From Chaetoderma sp. LZ-2023a (lineage: Eukaryota > Mollusca > Caudofoveata > Chaetodermatida > Chaetodermatidae): a stretch of 64,000 nt of DNA. Position 1 is the first letter of the stretch. Each line of letters begins with the position of its first letter. The notes under the pieces were generated by a model. The model saw only the letters and a list, made by a program, of their open reading frames with translations. It ran no database searches and had not been told where the DNA came from. Shown here piece after piece: positions 57,397-64,000 of this stretch. Location of the stretch: contig CM067369.1 of the NCBI GenBank assembly GCA_034401795.1, positions 190,807,159-190,871,158 on the forward strand, given 5' to 3'. The position numbers and the translations under genes were made by a program.

Positions 57397-59717
57397 CTAC
57401 GGGTCAGGGTACTAACCACCCAGAAATTGGCCTAGGTGGTAATATCATTAACCTAACTGGTTCTACATTGTCTGAAGCAGAAAGATCGTTGCTAAATCTT
57501 GGTCTAACATATGTACCAACACCACGGCCCAAAGTCGACATAGATGCTCTTTTAGATAATGGCTTATGGGAAATTGAAGAATTTTCTCACCGTGTAAAAT
57601 TAGCAGACTTTTTTCGAAATTCCAAGAAAAACAACTTTCTACCTTTTGTTGAAAAAACTGGCTGGGCACCTAACTCGAAGTTGGTTGACCCTGCGATCCT
57701 TGATAGTATAAAAGCTATCAAGGAGCGTGTTGAAAATTTAGAATTTCCTAAAAATCATCAAAATTTGTCATATCAAGAACGTTTAGCCTTAACAGGTTTG
57801 CGTAAAAACAATGACATCGTTATAAAGCCTGCTGACAAGGGATCTGCTACTGTAGTAATGCGTAAGGTTAATTATATTCGTGAAGCACATCGGCAACTCA
57901 GTAATCTGAAACACTACCGCAAATTAGACGAACCACTCTGGCAAAATAATTGTGATAAATTTAATGGAATCCTTCAAGAAATGGCTGACAAAAAGGCCAT
58001 AACGAAAAAGCAGTTTAAATACCTTACTGCTAAACGAGATTCAAATCCACGTACGTTTTACCTTTTGCCAAAAATTCATAAACCTATTGAGTCATGGTCC
58101 GACCCTATGATACCACCGGGTCGACCTATTATCTCTGATTGCGGCTCTGAATCTTATCGAATTAGTGAAATTATTGATTACCACCTACAACCAATTGCGA
58201 ATAGACATTTCAGCTTTTTGAACAACACTGAGGATTTCCTATCCGAGGTCTCCAAAATTTCTGTTCCTCCAAACTCACTCTTGATAACCCTCGACATCGA
58301 TGCTATGTACACAAACATTGACATCGAAAAGGGTTTGTCTTCTGTTCGCAGAGCATTTGATAAATATCCCGATAACAATAGGCCCACTAGCGAAATATTA
58401 GCTCTCCTGGAGCTGAGTTTAAAGGGCAATGATTTCGAATTCGCTGGCGAAATCTACCAACAAATCTGTGGATGCGCTATGGGTAAACGTTTTAGTCCTA
58501 GTTTTGCCAACATCTATGTAGCTGAGTGGGAAGAAGATGCGCTTAACAAATGTCCTAAGCAGCCCTTATTTTACCGCCGTTACCTCGATGATATTTTTAT
58601 GATCTGGAATCATTCGAGGGAAGAGTTTGATGAATTTTTCACTATTTTGAACAATCACGATCCTAACATCAAACTTAAAGCCAACATTGACCAGTCGTCC
58701 GTAGACTTTTTGGACGTTACTCTCTACAAAGGTGTAAATTATAACACGAGTGGGCTTCTTGATTACAAAGTATTCTTTAAGCCCACCGATTCCCATCAAC
58801 TACTGCATAAGAAATCTTTCCATCCACCTCATACTTTTAAAGGTATTATCAAATCACAGATTATCCGGTTTCACCGAAATTCTAGTGATAGAAAGAATTT
58901 TGAATCTGCGTGTTCCATCTTATTTAAAGCCCTCAAACCGAGGGGATATTCAACACGATTTTTGCGCAAAATAAAATCCGAAACTTTACATGATTTGGAA
59001 ACTATTACTGATAAGGCTGCCGATCAAAAGCCTACCAAAATTCGTCACAATCGTCCGATTATAGGCGTAGGACAATCTCAGAAATGTGGAAAGAAGAGGT
59101 GTAAATTAGACCTCTATCTACCTAATCAGACAACATTTGTCAGTTATCAGAACAAAAGCAAATTCCAACTTCAGTCTAATTTAGATTGCGATTCTAAAAA
59201 TGTTATCTATTTAATATCTTGCAAATTATGCCAAAAGCAGTATGTCGGTGAAACAAAATGCCCTTTCAGATGGCGAGCAACTAGACACCTTTGCGATATT
59301 AGACACGACGAGGACACCAACGTAGCTCAACATTTCAATCTTCCTGGTCATTCTGTCGATAGACACTTTGAAATTATGCCTATTGAGCAACTGCCTCTTT
59401 CTGCTACGGCCGAAGAAACTGATAAACAAAGAAAACTTCGAGAATCATTTTGGATTAAGCAACTGAAAACAAAATGGCCGAGTGGCATAAACGTGGACCC
59501 TGGTCTTGCTGATCAACGTGAAATTATTCCATTCAGTTTAACATACAATCGAAAAAATGTTGAAATTTCAGAAATTTTGAAAGATGAATATCATAAATTG
59601 CAGGATAAAATGAAAATACCTCTCAATTTGCGTCCAGTGATAGCCTTTAAGAAAAACTCCAATCTACGTGACATCTTGGTTAATTCGAAATTAACTCTTC
59701 AAAAACCTTCAGAATGA
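57393..59717 (+). CDS. Penelope ORF2: RT plus GIY-YIG endonuclease (copy 2, entered by frameshift)
   Basis: Same 774-codon frame as copy 1, in the complete element unit. All RT motifs (LDIDAMYTNID, YLDD) and the GIY-YIG motifs (VIYLISC, QYVGET, WRATRH, VAQHF) are present. The only coding difference seen is GAT instead of GAA at 59358-59360, giving Asp for Glu in the segment after LPGHSV, a conservative change after the catalytic part. No stop or frameshift interrupts it, so element and gene look recently active. Confidence 0.95.
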   Translation, partial: LTTGQGTNHPEIGLGGNIINLTGSTLSEAERSLLNLGLTYVPTPRPKVDIDALLDNGLWEIEEFSHRVKLADFFRNSKKNNFLPFVEKTGWAPNSKLVDPAILDSIKAIKERVENLEFPKNHQNLSYQERLALTGLRKNNDIVIKPADKGSATVVMRKVNYIREAHRQLSNLKHYRKLDEPLWQNNCDKFNGILQEMADKKAITKKQFKYLTAKRDSNPRTFYLLPKIHKPIESWSDPMIPPGRPIISDCGSESYRISEIIDYHLQPIANRHFSFLNNTEDFLSEVSKISVPPNSLLITLDIDAMYTNIDIEKGLSSVRRAFDKYPDNNRPTSEILALLELSLKGNDFEFAGEIYQQICGCAMGKRFSPSFANIYVAEWEEDALNKCPKQPLFYRRYLDDIFMIWNHSREEFDEFFTILNNHDPNIKLKANIDQSSVDFLDVTLYKGVNYNTSGLLDYKVFFKPTDSHQLLHKKSFHPPHTFKGIIKSQIIRFHRNSSDRKNFESACSILFKALKPRGYSTRFLRKIKSETLHDLETITDKAADQKPTKIRHNRPIIGVGQSQKCGKKRCKLDLYLPNQTTFVSYQNKSKFQLQSNLDCDSKNVIYLISCKLCQKQYVGETKCPFRWRATRHLCDIRHDEDTNVAQHFNLPGHSVDRHFEIMPIEQLPLSATAEETDKQRKLRESFWIKQLKTKWPSGINVDPGLADQREIIPFSLTYNRKNVEISEILKDEYHKLQDKMKIPLNLRPVIAFKKNSNLRDILVNSKLTLQKPSE

Positions 59718-59856
59718 ATGATATATATTATTCATATTTTATAGGCCATACCGCCTCTATCAAACAAACATAACAAATCTCAGACAATAAAATAAATAAA
59801 AAATATCTCCCAACCTTGGGAGATCCTGAGCCAGTGCGTTTAATCATATAACCACC
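59718..59856 (+). other. Penelope 3' UTR, copy 2, ending in the CAC target tract
   Basis: Same AATAAA (59786-59791) and 9-bp stem (59805-59824) as copy 1. The final ACCACC is shared with the start of the flanking repeat, so the junction is ambiguous by six bases. This suggests annealing of the element's 3' end to a nicked CAC/GTG tract during integration. Confidence 0.75.
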
Positions 59857-60273
59857 AACACCACCACCACCACCGCCACCTTCACGACGACTACCACCAA
59901 AACTACCTTCACCACCAACACCACCACCACTACCACTACAAGTACCACCACCACCACCACCACCACCACCACGACCACGACCACCACCACCACCACCACC
60001 ACCGCCACCACAACCACAAACACGATGACAACAACAACAACAACAACGAAAACAACAAGGCAACCACAGCCAACACCACCACCAACACAACCACTTCACC
60101 ACGACTACAATCAAAACCACCACCAGCAACAAAAACACCACCTCCAACAACAACACCAATACCACACCGCCACCACCACGACCACCACCACCACCACCAC
60201 CACCACCACCACCACCACCACCACCACCACCACCACCAACACCACCACCACCACCACAACCATAACCAGCAGC

Positions 60274-60366
<93 letters not shown>

Positions 60367-62114
60367 GCAAGATCCGCACATTTAGCATAGTCAGCACAAT
60401 CACAAATAACTTCACCATTATCATCTTCATGGACAATACCACCACAAACGTCACACAGTCGCCAGCATCACCACCACCACGACCGTTGATGAAATCACAA
60501 GAGCTGCTAGGAAATCAACCGTCACATCAGCAGCAGCATTACTCCACCAGCTATACAAGCATTTGCAGTCTTACACGTCCATATAGGCGGTTATGAACAC
60601 CGATACGCTGAAATAAAAACCTCCCTTCGTCTTTTTAAGCTCGTAAATCGTATCCATTGTTTTGCTGACCGTGGGCGATCATCCAATCATCATTGATCAC
60701 CATAATTATCCATTGATGTTCACAAGATAAGGCCGCTGGTGTAATAAAGGCGCACATTACTGAGTCTGAACGTGGATTATTGCTTGATGAGACTAATAAT
60801 TACTGACTTATATGCCAACAAGTCGAGGACGGATCAATGTTGTCCAGTGTGTAACCATCAACGACCACGTGTTAGGCATAAAGAGACACATTTTGCATTC
60901 CGCATTTTGCAGATTAGATGAAGGAGTTGTGATTACAAATGCTCTTTACTATAGGATGGACCGTGTTTTCTTCGCAAATGATGACGTCTGCGGCGAATTG
61001 TACAAATAGTATTCTCTTTATATATAAAAGGAATTCTGTACGGCATTTTCGAAACCATACACGCGTTTTTTAAGGCTACGGTAAATATAACTTGAATTTA
61101 GACGTGTCAAAAGGAATTAGTTGCTTATTAAAAAGGTAATCAAATAAATTGTACCACAATATAACACAACAATTATATTTGATCTTCTTGATCAACCAGC
61201 CGTTCTGTCCTTTTCTATGTTATTTCCTTACTCTTGTATCTACACAAACATCTGTAGTGGACAATGTATTTAACGTCAACGGGTGGTTAGTTAAACTAGA
61301 CAGACTCTCGTGACACATTTCAAAAACAATTCCTATCGAATATTTTCTTAGCGACAATGGATAGATCGCTGCTGTCACTCAAATATCTGACATGACGATC
61401 AAAATACTTTACTTGTTGTCTGACCTCACAATCTATTGATAAAGGTTCATCACGGAAATGATAATAAGGCGTCTCAATGGTATGCCTCTTATAGTTTACA
61501 AGTTAATAAACATTTTGTTTTGTTGAATATTTTGAAACTGCTTTGACAGGAAAGATACATATCCAGTCAAATTAGTTTCAAAATATTTAATAGCTTACCT
61601 TTATAGTTATCTTAAATTTGGGATTCCATGAACTCATGTTTCAATGTATTTTAATCGATTCGTAACAGAGCCAGTCATTTCAGTGGTAAATCTTCAAAAA
61701 TCCTCTTCTCTCGGTCTGCAAATGGACATTGGCTGAGCGCAAACTTGAATTTTATGTTATCATTAACCAACGGCCCCTGCTGTTGTTATGAAAAATATCA
61801 ATTTGCAAGCCAACAGAAGGCAATTTTTTGTAAATTTACAAAGAAAATAGACTTATAATTTTCGTGGAAGATTTAAGTATCCTTTTGAGCGCTTTGAGGC
61901 GCTGTTGACACAAGAGTTGTTAATACGCGACATAAATGCTGACTTTGTCTTTAGTTGGTGAATCTTCCTAATGTATGCTACTCTAATTAATCAGAATATT
62001 GGCTCCAAATAGAAATAAATCTGGTATATGCTGAATATGTTTATAATATATTGACTGGAAAGCAAAGCTGCCATAGCCAGCAACGACTATCTTATTAATT
62101 GCTGTTAAGAAATC
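59851..62114 (+). repeat. Right 2264-bp direct repeat flanking the Penelope array (A')
   Basis: Copy of 45694-47957. It includes a CAC/CAA/CGA tract (59851-60367), tail repeat T (60507-61507), a foldback H (61520-61591), part of the piggyBac-like MITE core (about 61670) and the start of repeat R (from about 61907), which continues unbroken into 62115. Run lengths in the CAC and CAA tracts differ from the left copy in opposite directions with zero net length change. Confidence 0.9.
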
Positions 62115-62620
62115 AGGAATAGTTTACATTACCATCAATTAGATGCCATCCACTCTCTGCGATTAAAGCTCAGCATATTTTCTCAGATGATCCCAATGAG
62201 GAAGTCGAGTCACATGATACGCTGTGGTGTTAAGCCTGGTGGGTTCCTCAAGCTTTATTGCTGTGAGTCGCGGTTAGAGTGCCACTATCATATTCCGTTT
62301 TAATGGACATTGACAAACTGTCACTTGCGACGACCTCACAATATCAGCATGAAACTCGGGAATGAGATTTGCTGAGAATTATAGACAATGGGTTCGTTGT
62401 TAATTACTGGTCTGTTCTAAGGAATTACTGTTAACCCTATTGTATTTTTAAGAAATATTGGGAAACGTGGAAATAAATTTCTCCTGACACAATAAATAAC
62501 CGTTGTTTATATCTGATATACTGTAATAATATTGTTAACTTGATTAAATCTAACGTACGCCGATAACGCCATCAGATTAGGCTAAGAGAAATGTTCAGAG
62601 TTATACTGCTATGAACCGCA
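62115..62620 (+). repeat. Dispersed repeat R, copy 5, right part (interrupted by the Penelope insertion)
   Basis: Continues R from 62114 with GATGAGGAAGTCGAG-like words and the core GCGGTTAGAGTGCCACTATC, then CATATTCCGTTTTAATGGAC and ACAATAAATAACCG. Non-coding. Confidence 0.8.
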
Positions 62621-62814
62621 CTGCAATCGTGTAACATGTTGTGACATCAAAATCCCCATATATACCAGATTAGTCAGGTAATACATTTAAGTCGAGCCAT
62701 GCTCTTCGAATCAATAATTTGCAGCATGATCAGCTAATTATCTCTAGAACAACTTCAGTGAAATTATAACACAATAACAACATCGCATAAAAGTGTACCA
62801 AGAAAAGTGGTGGA

Positions 62815-62869
62815 CACCACCACCACCACCACCACCACCACCACCACCACCACCACCACCACCACCAGC

Positions 62870-62913
<44 letters not shown>

Positions 62914-62945
62914 CGATAACGACGTCAACGAAGTCAACGACGTCA

Positions 62946-62989
<44 letters not shown>

Positions 62990-62998
62990 GACAACCAT
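62815..62998. repeat. Compound triplet tract: (CAC)n, (CAA)n, (GAC)n
   Basis: CACCAC run (62815-62866), CAA run (62867-62912), GTCAACGAC words (62922-62950), then a GAC/ACG run to about 62990. Open frames on both strands are artefacts. Confidence 0.95.
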
Positions 62999-63269
62999 AC
63001 TAACACCATCAATACGAGCCTCACCACCTCTGGCATAGTCATCGCAATCAGCAATAACATCAGTGTTATCATAAGCACCTTCACGGCAAATGCTATCAGC
63101 AACACAGCAGTCAATAGCACACCAACCACCAACACCAACCACCAACACCAACACCATCAGTACTGCTAACACATTCACAATAATAAACGTTTATTTGCAG
63201 CAAGCACGCGAGCACTGCACCAGTACTGATAATTTCGGCACAGCTTCTGCAGGTAATCAACCATCATGT

Positions 63270-63814
63270 CATTAACAACATTACCCTACTAACTACACAA
63301 GAATTCGCAGTTTTACGTGTCCAATAGATGGCTAGAAACTGCGCTGTGCTATAAATTGTGACGATTAGCTGAAGAGAAAACTGTCTTTCATCCTTTTAAC
63401 CTCATAAATTGCATACTATTTAGGTAACTGACCGCAGGCAACCATCCAATCATCATTGATCACCATAATTATACAATAATGGGGACAAGATAAGGCTGAT
63501 CGTGTAAGATAGACGCACATTAATGAGTCTGTACGAGGACTATTGCTTTATAAGACTAATACAATACTGGCCTCTGTTACAAGCATGTCTGCCAATTCAA
63601 TGGTGTTTCAATGATGGACAGTGTGTAGACATCTATGGTCGTATGTTTGCCACGATGAAGTACATTTTGCATTCTGATTAGTGCAGATTAGATGACGAAA
63701 TTTTGATTACGAATGCTATGTACTCTAGGGCCTACAGAGCCAGAATCCATTCGCCATGTTCTCTCCGCGAATTCTAAATGAGGACATCTAAGGGCGGGGC
63801 AATGGTATAAGTAT

Positions 63815-63906
<92 letters not shown>

Positions 63907-64000
63907 GGTTAAAATATGACTTGACTTTGACTTGGCAACACGAATTACTTACCTATTAAAAGAACAAATGGATTGTAGCACATTATAATATAACAATGAT
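63270..64000 (+). repeat. Dispersed tail repeat T, copy 5, with (AT)n expansion
   Basis: Same order as the other T copies (ACGTGTCCAATAGATGG, CATCCAATCATCATTGATCA, GATAAGGCTGATCGTGTAA). It includes a long (AT)n run where other copies have TATTCTCTGTATATA. Confidence 0.75.
63818..63904. repeat. (AT)n microsatellite
   Basis: About 43 AT repeats, uninterrupted. Confidence 0.98.

Larger units (their letters stand above)
47957..59856 (+). mobile_element. Head-to-tail tandem Penelope-like retroelement array
   Basis: Two copies repeat with a period of exactly 6242 bp. The upstream copy is missing its first about 584 bp (47957-53614) and the downstream copy is complete (53615-59856). Partial-plus-full tandem arrangement is characteristic of Penelope-like elements, where the extra 5' copy is called a pseudo-LTR. 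Each copy carries a SGNH-like ORF1 and an RT plus GIY-YIG ORF2. The sequences look identical apart from one base (A53118 versus T59360), so the array is very young. Its right edge shares ACCACC with the flanking CAC tract and its left edge shares only TC. Confidence 0.95.

Overview
This window looks like gene-poor, repeat-dense animal DNA, probably from an invertebrate. Some repeats have a molluscan/lophotrochozoan look, but I cannot prove the taxon. There is no operon structure, rRNA, tRNA gene or CRISPR array. Almost all recognisable coding capacity belongs to retroelements. The only candidate for a host gene is an unrecognised open frame cut by the left edge (1-588).

Layout: 1-590 is the end of an unknown coding region. 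Positions 600-14056 are a mosaic of old repeats: foldback hairpins, a conserved non-coding repeat here called R, remnants of a non-LTR reverse transcriptase, CAC-type simple repeats, a tail repeat T, and a 37-bp minisatellite. Positions 14057-30334 hold an old, broken Ty3/Gypsy-type LTR retrotransposon on the minus strand. Its LTRs are unusually long (about 3 kb), its PBS matches tRNA-Lys, and its order is gag-PR-RT-RNaseH-IN, followed by an extra zinc-finger-like ORF. Positions 30335-47957 return to the repeat mosaic, with blocks recurring in the same order (hairpin, 21-bp repeats, R, RT remnant, CAC repeat, T). Positions 62115-64000 resume the R copy interrupted at 47957.

The most interesting object is at 47957-59856: two head-to-tail, almost identical copies of a Penelope-like retroelement (PLE). 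The repeat unit is 6242 bp; the upstream copy is cut at its 5' side and the downstream copy is complete. Each copy has (1) a long polypyrimidine leader, (2) a hammerhead-like three-way RNA junction, (3) a candidate 81-nt spliceosomal intron, (4) an ORF1 whose C-terminal half carries the Ser/Gly/Asn/His blocks of an SGNH hydrolase, and (5) an RT plus GIY-YIG ORF2. ORF2 has no usable ATG. Its frame is entered through a perfect U UUA AAC slippery heptamer lying directly on the ORF1 stop codon. I infer a -1 frameshifted SGNH-RT-GIY-YIG polyprotein of about 1279 residues. The array is flanked by 2264-bp direct repeats (45694-47957 and 59851-62114), which act either as an extraordinary target-site duplication or as an assembly or haplotype artefact.

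The two copies differ at one base that I noticed in the coding part, so the insertion or duplication is recent, in contrast to the decayed LTR element and the RT remnants.
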